A stretch of DNA of 64,000 nucleotides from Trema orientale (taxonomy: Eukaryota > Streptophyta > Magnoliopsida > Rosales > Cannabaceae). The notes beneath the pieces were generated by a model. The model did no database searches, was not told the origin of the DNA, and saw nothing but the letters and a program-made list of their open reading frames with translations. The stretch covers positions 572,162-636,161 of the forward strand of contig JXTC01000055.1 of the NCBI GenBank assembly GCA_002914845.1, in the 5' to 3' direction. A program made the position numbers and the translations under genes. Below are positions 34,871 through 45,883 of the stretch, piece after piece. The number at the start of each line of letters is the position of its first letter. The stretch's first letter is position 1.

Positions 34871-35770
34871 AATAAATAACAAGTTACTTGTTTACATTGG
34901 AAAATACGGTAAATATAATGGATGATTAATGAATAAATAACAAGTTACTTGTTACATTGAAAAATACATCTTTAATGATATTAATAATAAACTCATTATT
35001 AAACGCTTTTAAAAAATAAAAATGCATTAAGTATAATTATAATACTTGTCAGTATTTTTAATTAGTTTTTAATTATAATTACATTCGAGCCCCTGATAAG
35101 AATCATGGCTCTGTTCTTGACTCTATGCCCTCTGTTTTAAAAAAAAACCTCTTATTAACCGAAAAAAAAAATTGTTTTTCAATTTTTGGAAATGGAGTTG
35201 CACAACCAACCTTAGATCAGGTTGTTAGCACAAAAAAAATATGATCAAATTACAATCCAGACTTTGGATTTTAAATTTTCATTCAAATTTTGCCTCGTCA
35301 ATGCTTTTGATCAATATTAGTAAATAAAACTTATCCTCCATGAATACTGAAAAATTCAACTAAACAATTATAAACCTACAAATTTGGCCCCCCAAAAAAA
35401 AAAGATTTTACTTATTTAAGTAGCTGAACATGACATAAATTGTCACATTATCTTATTTGGTCACAGTATTTTATATCTATTTTTAATTGATTGAGTTTTT
35501 CCACTGTTCATTTCACCGAGTCTTTTTTTAATTGTTGCGTTGTGGTAGGAAGGGAAAAAAAAAATCCAAATTGAAAAGGTTTGAATTCTAATTTCGCAAA
35601 GTACAACATTTTTTTATTAAACAAAAAAAAAAAGAAAATTCAGGTTTGATTGTGCAAAATTATCTTTTGGAGAAAATATGGATAACAATTGATATTTTAT
35701 TTTTTTGACGAAAAAATAAAACTTTGATTCCGTTAAAATTGGTGTGATGATGATAAATATTGGGCAGAAT
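34871..35770. other. Intergenic sequence, one short direct repeat
   Basis: The phrase beginning 'gtaaatataatggatgatt' and continuing through 'aataaataacaagttacttgtt' occurs twice (about 34848 and 34911), a ~62-bp tandem duplication. Otherwise AT-rich with no gene. Confidence 0.45.
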
Positions 35771-36125
35771 GGGCTCTGGAATGGAATGTCCGTTCTAGTG
35801 TAACGTCCATTCTATTGTTTGCTTTGAACTTTAAAAAAAGAATTATTATTCTTTTAAAATGAACATTCTATCAAATGATGGAATTACAATTCATTCCTAA
35901 AAGCTAATGAATAAAGATTCTAATCTTTAATTAAATTATTTAAAACTTAATTTTCTGTTTTTGTCCTACATGAATATCTAAAAATAAGGGCATTCTTATA
36001 AATATGATATTTATTACATTCCATTACACTGATTCAACTAAATAAGAGAATATTATTTTTATTTTTATTCTAATTCCACTTTATTTCAATTCCCATTACC
36101 ATTTTCATTCTATTCCACCCAACCA
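35771..36125. mobile_element. Probable MITE with GGAATGGAATG-type ends
   Basis: The left end (tctggaatggaatgtccgtt) pairs with the reverse complement of the right end (gggtggaatagaatgaaaat). The interior is AT-rich and non-coding. Elements ending in 'ggaatggaatg...cattccattcc' are common in plants. The target duplication is not resolved. Confidence 0.45.
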
Positions 36126-38255
36126 AATATGACTTATGGGGAATTACCGGCAAGCTTAAGATAGTAACAATTTAATTAAGAATTGTAGACATCCTTAATT
36201 ATACAAGGAAATTAGACTGAGAAATTCCCTTTTTTGTTAGCAATATTGATTTGTGAAATTCTCTTTATGTTTTCTCATTTTTATAGTGATTAGAGTTTTG
36301 GGAAATTATCAACTAGTTGGCAAATTCTCTTCCCACCTCTCATATAAAAATTAATTTATGACAAAATAAATATTAAATAACTAGAATCTTTATTCTTAAT
36401 TACAATACTACTTTTCAACACACCCATTTGAACACCTTTAATAAAATCTATTATTCTTAAAATGGAAAAGAAAATTCTTGAAAAAAGTTAAAATCCTTTC
36501 AATTAGTTTAAGTTTTTGAAATTATATAAATAAATATATTGTGCATTCTCAATCCTAATAATTTTGATTAAGTGACTCTCTCTCTCTCTCTCCGCCTAAA
36601 GCTTAATTTAATATTTATGAAAAATAACTAAAGAAATCTAAAAATAACCCAAGAACGCTAACTTTTTTTAGGAGAAATAAGTAAACAATAATAATACAAA
36701 ATTAATGGATAATATGAATTCCAAAATTGTTCCATTTACTCTTTTAATTAAAAAAAATATATTAAATTACCTAGATCTTAGAGAGAATTTTTATAAAGAA
36801 GGAGAAAGTTTGAAGAAGAAGTTAAATGATTGGAGATTTTGGAACTAGTGGGTGGGAAATGAAATTTTATTAGACTTATTTTGTTAATGTCTAATTTTGG
36901 AATAAGTAATATTAAAGATGTGTGTATTAAGAAAATATTTAAACTTTAAATTTTAAAGAGTTGTGTAATTAGAAAAGGGGTAGGGAGAGGAAAAAAAATG
37001 GGTAGCGATAGAGCCACTCTTATCAATTTTGACCCTTATCTAAATCATGTGATGAAAAATTGGGTAAATTATAAATCATTGATAAAACTAGGACTTTTTA
37101 AATTTCAGAATTTCAAAATTACCTCTAACTCGACCCCAGTTGAAAATTTTCAACCAAAAAAAAAAAAAAGAAAAGACAAGAGTAAAAGATACAACACTGG
37201 AAAGGCAGCTGACCATATTCGACTAGTGGCTCAGTCCCAATCAAGAATTTTCGACTAGGGATGAATACATATATATATATTATCGATGGTTCGACCATAA
37301 TGGGGTCGAAATTTTCTGACCACCGGTCGAAAATTGGTCGCAAAAGGCAGCAAAACAAACTCAACCATGATTGAAAATTTTTGACCCTTGTTGATAAGAG
37401 GCGTCATCGGAATCGGGATCAAAACTGGCAGTGGTATGTGTTGCAGGTGGCAATGGTGGTAGAAGTAGTTTGCACTTTGTTGGAGAAGAATATATTTTAG
37501 GATTTGTTGGAGAATATGCTATCCAATTAATTTTACATATATGACATAAAAATGAGGTTAGTTCTGAAAATATTTATGCGTGAGTCCTTTTTTATTATGA
37601 GAGGCTTAATAGATCTCTTAGTTGTAAGCTCTATTAGATTATTATCAAAATCATTTTAGAACAAAACTACTATTTTTTTTAATTAAATCAATTATTAAAC
37701 CACACATACCTAATCCAAGAATTGGTATTTACGAAAAATGTCCAAACTCTACAGTAACATCCAAGTGTAAAACAAATTTGGGAAATGGATACGAGTAACA
37801 GTGTTTCAGGGTCAAATGATTTCTCCAGGAGAATTTCGTAAAACAATTTTATTAGGATTTGTCACATTATCAGTGAGAGGTAATCACTATATTTATGCAA
37901 GTAAAAAAAGTCATAAATTTATGATCATAAAATATAATATTGCGATAGTTATAAGAAAAATCAATTTGGATATTAACTGGGGCTCTTAGCATAAATGTCA
38001 AAAAATTTGGGCCATTTTTAAATAAAAGTTTATTTTTCAAATACCATAACAAATTAGTCGATATATACTAAGTGTAAAGTACGATTTACTCACTACAAAA
38101 ATTGATATACTTAATTACATAAACTAAAACTAATATATAAATAGATAAACTAAGTGTGAAAACAAATATACTATGCCATTTTTCTATAAGAAAATAAACA
38201 GTCATTTACTAACACAAAACGGAAAAAAAGAGGACACCCACACTAATTTCTAAAA
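36126..38255. other. Long AT-rich intergenic region
   Basis: Holds a (CT)n run (about 36576-36593). Around 37130-37390 a stretch repeats variants of 'gtcgaaaattttc/gaccaccggtcgaa' on both strands, which looks like a degraded inverted repeat. At about 37985-38190 a diverged relative of the 1200-1481 family ('tatactaagtgtaaa', 'ccatttttctataag') is visible. No gene was found. Confidence 0.4.
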
Positions 38256-38803
38256 GGGATAACTGTAAAAAAAATACCCTGAATTTTGGGTGCTCTGCAA
38301 ATTAAATCTTGAAGTTTGGACTCTACAAAATAATACCATGAGATTAAAAATTTCTAAAAATTAATACATTGAATTGACTTTTTGAACAATTTTAACTGAT
38401 AAAATATAATAACATTCTCAAAATTAAGAAGAATAATAAGGATTAATCTAGTTTTAATGTAGGATATTATTATTTTTCGGTTGTTAAAATTGGTCAAAAA
38501 GTCTATCCAGGGTATTAATTTTCGGGGATGGCTACGGTAGGGGCGTCCCTACGTAGGGTCATGCCTTAATTATCGTTGGATAGGAATCTGTGGGGAATAA
38601 CGGGAATCTGTGGAGAATCTATTTATATACAGATTCCTATCCAACGGTGAATAGACAGAGCCTTACGTAGGGGCGCCCCTACTGTAGACGCGCCCTTAAT
38701 TTTCAGAAATTCTTAATCTCAGAGTATTATTTTGCAGAATCTAAACTTTAGGGTTTAAATTACGGAACACTCAAACTTGAGGGTATTTTTTTGTAGTTCA
38801 CCC
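38256..38803. mobile_element. ~550-bp inverted-repeat element (outer, older)
   Basis: The left end (gggataactg, then 'aaaaataccctgaattttgg') and the reverse complement of the right end (gggtgaacta, then 'aaaaataccctcaagtttga') align over more than 100 bp, including 'tgcaaaataatac' and 'gagattaaaaatttct'. It is interrupted by a younger MITE at 38524-38695. The target duplication is not clear. Confidence 0.75.
38524..38695. mobile_element. 172-bp Mutator-like MITE nested in the outer element, 9-bp duplication
   Basis: The 9-mer ttaattttc lies at 38515-38523 and 38696-38704, exactly flanking ends that begin GGG: ggggatggctacggtagggg and (reverse complement) gggcgcgtctacagtagggg. The inverted repeats extend through 'cgttggataggaatctgt', so nearly the whole element is arms. 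A 9-bp duplication with GGG tips is characteristic of Mutator-like elements. Confidence 0.85.
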
Positions 38804-38840
38804 TTTAAAAAGTGAAAATTAGACCTTGTACATCATTTTT

Positions 38841-39218
38841 AGAAAAGAATTAGAAAAATTCAGTGGGCTCAGTTTTTTCTACATTTGGTATCGTATTTTG
38901 TAGAAAAATACCACTTTTTGAAATTTTTTTAAGAAAAATGCTATTTTCTAAAATAGTGACTAGTAATTGGTTACCAGTTTTTGAGCACTTGTAACTAGTA
39001 ACTAAAAGTATTTATAACTGGTATATAATTGATAATTGGTAATCAGTAACCAGTTTTCAAATACTAGTAACTGTTTTAAAAATAGTATTTTTCTAAAAGT
39101 ATTTTAAAAAATAGTATTTTTCTAAAAAAAACATTATAAGAATTAGAAAAAAATCTGACCCACCGTATTTTTCTCTTTCTATTTTATTTTTGTAGGTAGA
39201 AGCGTTAGAAACCCTTTC
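38841..39218 (+). repeat. ~380-bp dispersed repeat, copy 1 of 3
   Basis: A conserved order of blocks: 'ggtatcgtattttgtagaaaaatacc'-like start, a run built from actagtaac/ccagttt motifs, 'tttataactggtatataa', 'gtatttttctaaaa', then a tail 'tttttgtaggtagaagcgtt' and 'agaaaccctttc'. The same order occurs at 58291-58715 and 59446-59782, in the same orientation. Hairpin-like inverted blocks (tagaaaaatac / gtatttttcta) flank the core. It is non-coding; the class is unknown. Confidence 0.75.
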
Positions 39219-39560
39219 ATGGTCGTGGAAAAGTCATTTGGGTCCAAATTATTTAAAATCAGGTCCATTTCCCCTAAAATTCGACCTTGTTCTGATTTGG
39301 ACTCCGGCTCTATAAATAAGCTCAACCCAAACGAAGAATGGGCCATTTTTGTAATACAACGGGCAGGCCCAATATTCTTTATCCTGTTATAGCTAAGCTA
39401 ACACTCCATGCCAATTAGGAGAAAGAAAGTTCGTCACCAAAAAAAAAAAAAAGGAAAAAAAAGAAAGAAAAAAAAAAGAGGAAAGAAAAAGAAAAAAAAA
39501 ACGATAAAATAAAAAGAGCGGGACGAAGGGAGAGAAGAGAACAGAGTAGGAGTAGAGTAG
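39219..39560. promoter_or_regulatory. Upstream region of the DarP-like gene
   Basis: Contains 'ctctataaataagc' (about 39309), a TATA-like element, and a long A/G-rich tract (39438-39545). The transcription start probably lies between them. Inference from composition. Confidence 0.4.
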
Positions 39561-41442
39561 ATGCTTCAGCTGGGAAGGCTCGTACGGCAATGGCCGATTT
39601 TGAAGGGCCATTACTGCGCCTATCCTGCATTCCATCATTTACTGCTCTCACCTTCACTCCCGCTTAATACAAGATCCACAGCACTCCCTCGTTTCTCATC
39701 CACCAGAGCACATTCCGCGCACCGCAACCTCCACCATCGATCACGCGGACTCCGATTGCCCAAACCCCCTGGACCCTCCGATCTCGAGGTTGAAAACGCA
39801 AGCGACTCAGAATCCGATGATGGGTACAGGAGGAGCCGCAACCAGTTGAAGCGCCACGCTCAGCGCGCCGTGCGTTGGGGAATGGACCTCGCTTCCTTCT
39901 CAACCCCTCAAATCAAACGCATCCTCAGGTGTGATCCCGTTTCCCGAATCTAACGGAAAGTTCTGAGGTTTAACGTGTAGATTTTGAGAGGTTCGGTTAC
40001 TTTGGTGTAGATTTTTGAAGTTTAACGTGGTTTTTGTTGTTATGGGATGTTAATGGGGGGTTGGGACTGCAGCGTGGCTTCTCTTGATAAAGAGGTGTTA
40101 GAAGCCCTAAATCTGGTCAAGGTGCGGCTATGAAACTTGTTGGATTATTTGGTTAGTTTTAATGGAGAATTTGAAAAGTTTGGGCTGTGGTTTTTTTTTT
40201 GAAGTTAAGGTGTTTGTTATTTTGTCTCAGAAACTGGGTCCTGATGTTCGAGAAGGAAAGCGGAGGCAGTTCAATTATATTGGTATTCAATTTCATCCCT
40301 TAATTTTGATATTGCGTGCAGAATGCTAAGGTGACATTTATGAGTAGAAAACTGAAAGTTAGGACTTCGGAACGGATTCAAATAAAGTAGTATCTTCACT
40401 CCGTCAAAAAAAAAAAAAAGGGAGCAGCTAGTTAGTAACTGTGAGGAACAGTTGGTAAAAATGCTTGCTTGTTAACTTTACATGTATTCCTTCATGGGCA
40501 TCTTGGGTCGTTAGTGGGCTTTCATTCACAGGTTTCCCCTTTTTTTTCCAGCAGTAATACCAAATTGTATGCTTTGATGTTACATGCTTATAATCTAATG
40601 TATGGATATAGGAAAACTACTACGTGAGGTGCAGCCCGAGTTGATGGATTCATTAATTCAGGCTACAAAAGATGGTGACCATAGTAAGCTACAGGCTTTA
40701 TCTGGTTCAGATACATTGGTCTTTGGAGATGGCGATGAGGAGTATGAAGATTATGATAGTGAGGATGAAGAGGAGGTGTGCTATATCTTTCTTTGTCTTT
40801 TTTCCCTTTTTAGGTGTCTGGGTAGCAAGAACGGAACTTTTTCATCTGATTTCTTGAGCACTGGTGCAGGGTTTTCACATTGATATAGCGACCGGATGGT
40901 TGGATGGCTTAATCAGTAAAGACATTGAGATCACAAATGAGGTCTATTCAGTTCAGAATGTTGAGTTTGATCGTCAGGTGAGTTGAACGTCATCATAAAC
41001 TTATATTTTGCATCAAGGACAAGTCTCCAATGGGAAGCTAATGGCATATACTGTTTTTTGGCTTTGGATTTTGGTGAGCAGTAATATAAGAAATGTAGTC
41101 CTTTTTGTATTTGTTTTCGATGTTTGAAGGGACCTTCCCCAAGTGCTAAGTGTCTGGATATGGACCAGTTTGGATCTCTGAGCCAGGGATTGCTCTTTTT
41201 CCTTGTCTTCGAGTGATTTGTGGGAGGGATTATTAATTATTTGTTTCCTGCACTCTATTACTTACGTTAGCTTCTGTTGGCAGGAATTACGTAAACTTGT
41301 TAGAAAAGTGCATGCTGCTCAAGAAAAACACAAGGACGCTGTTGAGGAAAATAAACGAGAAATAGATGCAGCAATTTTGGGTGCCAGAAGGTCTCTCACC
41401 CGTTTCCTCCGTGCACTTGCAAAGCAAATGCCCAGCGCTTGA
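39561..41442 (+). CDS. DarP/YjgA-like (DUF615) ribosome-assembly factor, organelle-targeted (299 aa)
   Basis: A homologue of the bacterial large-subunit assembly factor DarP (formerly YjgA). Exons: 39561-39928, 40073-40121, 40231-40282, 40612-40775, 40870-40977, 41284-41442. All junctions are GT-AG and in phase: 900 nt, 299 aa. The first ~70 residues are rich in Arg/Leu/Ser/His with no acidic residue, a mitochondrial- or plastid-type presequence. The DarP-like core starts near 107 (RRSRNQLKRHAQRAVRWGMD) and includes EGKRRQFNYIGKLLRE, close to the bacterial GRRRQLQLIGKMLR. It ends with RKLVRKVHAAQE and ARRSLTRFLRALAKQ, matching the bacterial C-terminal QIFQYLRELAE region. Plant-specific additions are the presequence and an acidic insert (DGDEEYEDYDSEDEEE). 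A role in organellar 50S assembly is inferred; the bacterial role is established. Confidence 0.85.
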
Positions 41443-42053
41443 GTATGTGAGAGTCTGAATGGTGTTTTCTTAAGTGCCATAAATTATTATTTTTGAACTA
41501 TGCATCTGTTTCTTATTTACTCACTGTCTCTTTTATTATAGCCGGAAGAAGTACAGAGCAATTTCGTTCTAACTAACTATAAGTGCATGTTTACTGTCCG
41601 CAATGGTAATGGAGAGGAAACGGAATGGAAAGTGTAGGGCTTTTTCTCTTTCATGTGTTTATATACTAATTAAGTACATATAAAAGGGAGTGTTAGTCTT
41701 TCTCACTCATTGTTTCTTATTTCTCTCCATTCCGTTTCACTTGTTTCCTATACGGGGCGGTAAACGTGGCCTAAAAGTATGGATTAGTAAGCGTGACCTA
41801 AAAGTATTTATCACAATGTACACTTTCTTTTGTGCTGCTCTTATGCTGCAAGTATTGAGAGTTGTATCTATAGTAATATATACAAATAAGACTAAAAAAG
41901 AAATTGTTTTCTTTGTTTTATTCATTTTTCCCCCTTCAAGGGGCTTAATTCACTAAAATGATGGGGTGCCTTTTGGGAAGATTCGGAATGAATTGGGGCG
42001 TTTAAGATCACAGGCATTCGAGTTGTAAATTGTTGGGAAGTTGACCCGGATAC
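41443..42053. other. 3' flank of the DarP-like gene
   Basis: Likely 3' untranslated region, then AT-rich spacer. A short direct repeat, 'cgtggcctaaaagtat / cgtgacctaaaagtat', is seen at about 41764-41805. No gene. Confidence 0.4.
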
Positions 42054-42395
42054 TACTAATTTGGAACAAAATGACTTTTTTAGTAATTTTTTTTCAAATT
42101 GACATTTCTAGTAGTGTCACAAATTGTATAACGAGAGGTCACACAATTTGTGATTATAAAATTATGATTTTTCTAAAACTAATTAATAGTCACAAATTAT
42201 GTGACAGAGTGTCACACAAGATCACAAAATACTAAAACTCTACTAGATCTCGTCACACAATTTGTGACTATAAAATTATAAATAGTCACAAATTATGTGA
42301 CAAAGTGTCACACAAGATCACAAAACACTAAAACTCAACTAGAAAAATTATTTTTCAATTTACTCCTAAAAAAATCATTTTAGTCAAAATTACTG
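42054..42395. mobile_element. ~340-bp MITE with internal tandem duplication
   Basis: The left end (tactaatttggaacaaaatg) pairs with the reverse complement of the right end (cagtaattttgactaaaatg), both followed by an A/T stretch and 'tttttag'. Inside, a ~100-bp unit containing 'gtcacacaatttgtga', 'cacaaattatgtgac' and 'gtcacacaagatcacaaaa' is present twice (about 42139-42251 and 42252-42345). The unit is itself rich in palindromes. Related ends are found at 58857 and 61202. Confidence 0.65.
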
Positions 42396-45300
42396 CCATT
42401 TATTTCAATTTCCCTAAATCCTGGGGGTTTCCGCTAGTATTGTGATAGTGGGCCACCTGGGCCTTACTATATAGTCGTAGCCCAAACCACAGTGGACTTA
42501 CACCAATACTCGAAATTATCCATCGATCGCTGTTGCGGAGGACGCTAGGTGTACCAAACACTCTGCCCTGTCATTAGTATGACCATAGCATGAACTAACT
42601 ACAGAATTAGATTTGTCCTTGTTCTTTTGGGCCATAATCACTCTTTGATGCATGGAAAGAAAGTCAACAATGTTGTTGTTGTTGTTTTTTTTTTCTTTTC
42701 TTTTTTTTTTTTTTTTAAAGAAAAGGGAGAAAGGCTTACGGGGACAATAGAAATCGTGGGCTATCGCCTATCGGATGGACGGTATTGGGACAGTAATGGA
42801 TTTGGCATGATGAAAAGCAACAAAATTTTGCTGTTAAAATAAGCAATCCAGCCTGATAATAATGGTGTTGAGTATTTCAATTTCCGCCTACTTTTTGCAT
42901 CAGCTGATGTGATTTTAATATTTGGGCATACATATCAAGTCGGCTTTAACACTGTTATCACGACATATAATTAGAAACTTACAAAGCAAGTGTTACCATT
43001 TTTTCTTTACATGTACCTTTAATCAGCTGATAGAATATGATTTTTCACTGAAAATCATCTAATAGAATATGATTTTACACATTCTAGTGACTGACGGAAG
43101 CTCTTAGGTGTATTTTTATGCTTTGGAATTACGTGAACGCGCATCTCTAAGATGTGCAGCTAATTTTGATAGTATATGGTACTTTCTTTAGCTTCTTTCG
43201 CTATTGCTATATAAATTTGAATCTTTTACATCAATAAAGTCAAACCGAAATCCTATCTGTATTTCCCTACCCTTCCCTATTTCGCATGCTTACAATCCCA
43301 TCTCACAGTTTCAACGTTTTCGGTTCATTTTCCTTTCTGTTTCATGCATACTCACCAATAAATTTGACTAGTGACTAGGACCTGGGTCTGTTGTCAAGGT
43401 CCTGGAGTTTTTACACAGTAGCTTAAAATGCAAATGCAGAGAAAAGTCCCACTTGGAACGGGTAAGTACAAGTATACGTAAATTTGTCATTCCTATTTGT
43501 AAAAGGGGTATTTCCTATTGTCTTTTTCTTGTTTTTATTAATAAGCCAGCTGTGTGTTAAACAACTTTTTCCATTATCATTATGATAATGATGAAAGGGA
43601 AGGTGCTTTATGACGACAGAAATATTTAATATCATGCTCATTGTGGTCCATACGGTTCAAGTATATAAGAGTTCAGGCTAATAAGGGCTAGTGTTCCATC
43701 CTTACGTAGTGATGAGGAACTGACGTATTAACTTCAATACAGAACCCCTTAACCGATCATTGATTGTGAGTAACATTTTTTCCCCATCCCACCATAGTTC
43801 ATTAAGAGTCATTTCAGTTTCTCTTTGGACTTTGTTACTTTAAATAGAAATACAAGGACACTCTCCAGTGTACTTTTTCAGCCTTTGATATTTGAAGGTA
43901 GTCCTTTTGTGCAAATTGAATAGGAAAGAGAGAGATAGAGAGGGAGATAGAGTGATTGAACAAGTCAATCTGATGTGGGTTTGAGTGGTCTTTGCTAGGA
44001 CAGTAAATAGAGTTTGTTAAACGTCATTGCATAAGCCCAACTCCTAAAAACAACTCCACCCCACTTGGGACGAGAGTGTAGGTGGGGGACAAGGGGATAA
44101 GATAAGATTGCCTTTGTGACGAATTCAATAAGGCTACACTGCCGCCTCGTGCAAAACCGTTTCTGTAGATTAATAGCTTTATTAGGTAGCTCACACTTCA
44201 ATTATGTGACAAAATTCATGGGAATAACCGTCGGCTCTGAAAAATTTAACGATGCAAGACAAAGAAATTCAAGACATATATGCTTGTTCGTTTGTTTCAT
44301 TGATTCTTTTTTTTTTTTTTTTTTGGGTTGGGGGGTTGGGTGGCTGAAGTGCTTCTTTGTATTATTTAGTTGATAGTTATTTTTATGCCTAGAATTTTAC
44401 TGTTACGTAATATTTACCTAATCATTCTGCTAGGGATTTCCTTACTTGCACCAGGATATTTTCTACAATAAATTTTAGAAAGTCAGATCGTTACCCAATG
44501 GAATCTCATAGCCTTCATTAGAATAGTAGTATTCCTTTTTATATACTAATTTTCTATTCTAACTATAATATTAGAATAGTATTATAAACAGGGCATGCAT
44601 GTGTTCATGGAATTAGAAACCAATTTGTCAGGAAAAAGCAATCTGGTCAATAATTAGAGAAATTTCAAATAAAATGATAGACAACAAAAAGAAAATAAAC
44701 TTGGTCTCTATTAATTGACCTGATCAACAGAGAAAATTAGCATTCACATAGTTCTAATTTGTTTTTTTTTATAGTTCAATAGCCTGGTAGATTACCGATA
44801 AGTGAGGTATAAACCACAGCCAATAGAACATGTCTTAAAAAATTTTAAAATCCCAAGTTAAGCATCACTATCCAGTATTTATCTTATAGCCTATATGACT
44901 GGTCAGTGCATATACAATTGGTGCAGCCCTTCAGCTGTCGTGCAACATTAGCTAACTTGTGAAACCAGTATCAACCGGTCCAGTCTAAGGTGGTGGCTTC
45001 AATCATTTATTCAATTTCCACACCATCGTTTAGAAAAATCGAGTTTATATTTGTTAAAACGAATGAATAATATGTTTATGATAGTGATAATTCAAAGGTG
45101 AATCGTTTTGAGATTTAGAACAGTTGGGCAGTTGTTTTCTGGTAAGACTATTATTAGCTCCCCAGAAAATTAAATTTCTTTCAAAACCAAATAAGTATAT
45201 TTATCATTTCAAAAAAAAAAAGAAGTATATTTATGCTACTAAATCTAAGGCAGTTGAACGATTGTTGTGGGTCTTACAGACAGAGTCTCAATAGTTGAAT

Positions 45301-45883
45301 CTAACCTTAACTGCCTCGTTCTCTTAATTCCTCCATTGTTTCAATGATTTTGCTTGTAAGAAAGTTGGTCAGTGGGTACTGTTTCAGTGTGGTCAACTAA
45401 GCTGAGGAATTTTTATGACAATGTTGACTCTAATGATTCTAGCAAAAAACAAAAAGGTGTCACCATATGAAAAAAGTAAATCATTCAAGAAACGTGCCAT
45501 AATGAAAAAACTAGCCAAATAGGACCTTTACTGTGTATTTGCGGGGTCAGTGAGGCTGCTAGCCGTCTTTGACAAAGCAAATAAATGTTTACCCCTCTAG
45601 CTACGAGGTTTCACACTCTACTTGTATATATGTTTTTCTTCCTTAAAAAACATTATCCTAAATAAAATGTATTAAAAGAAGTGGAAATATATGATTTAAA
45701 AATTTATGTTTTAAAGAAGAAGTTTTAGAATAGCCGCCGTCGATATGGAACAGCTTGCCAATTGGTTTTCATTTCGGCGCACTGACAAGGTGAATTGAAA
45801 TATTGAATTCTAATTATTTTGTATGATTGTTGGCCAATTTTGCCAAGATTGTCCACGTTTATTTACTATAAATGTCACGACTC
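42396..45883. other. Long intergenic region without recognised genes
   Basis: Read on both strands, it shows only short, composition-driven open frames. Notable items are a G-rich block after a T-run (44305-44342), a GA-rich patch (43924-43955) and the tiny poly(A) insertion at 45205-45222. No protein or RNA gene is recognised. Confidence 0.4.
45205..45222 (+). mobile_element. Tiny poly(A) insertion between 12-bp direct repeats
   Basis: The 12-mer aagtatatttat lies at 45193-45204 and 45223-45234. Between them is only 'catttc' plus 11 A and a g. Confidence 0.55.

Noticed and set aside
39430-39480. A-rich tract after 'gttcgtcacc', a candidate tiny poly(A) insertion
   Set aside because: The flanks are GA/AG-rich low complexity, so an apparent 9-bp duplication (agaaagaaa) is not meaningful.
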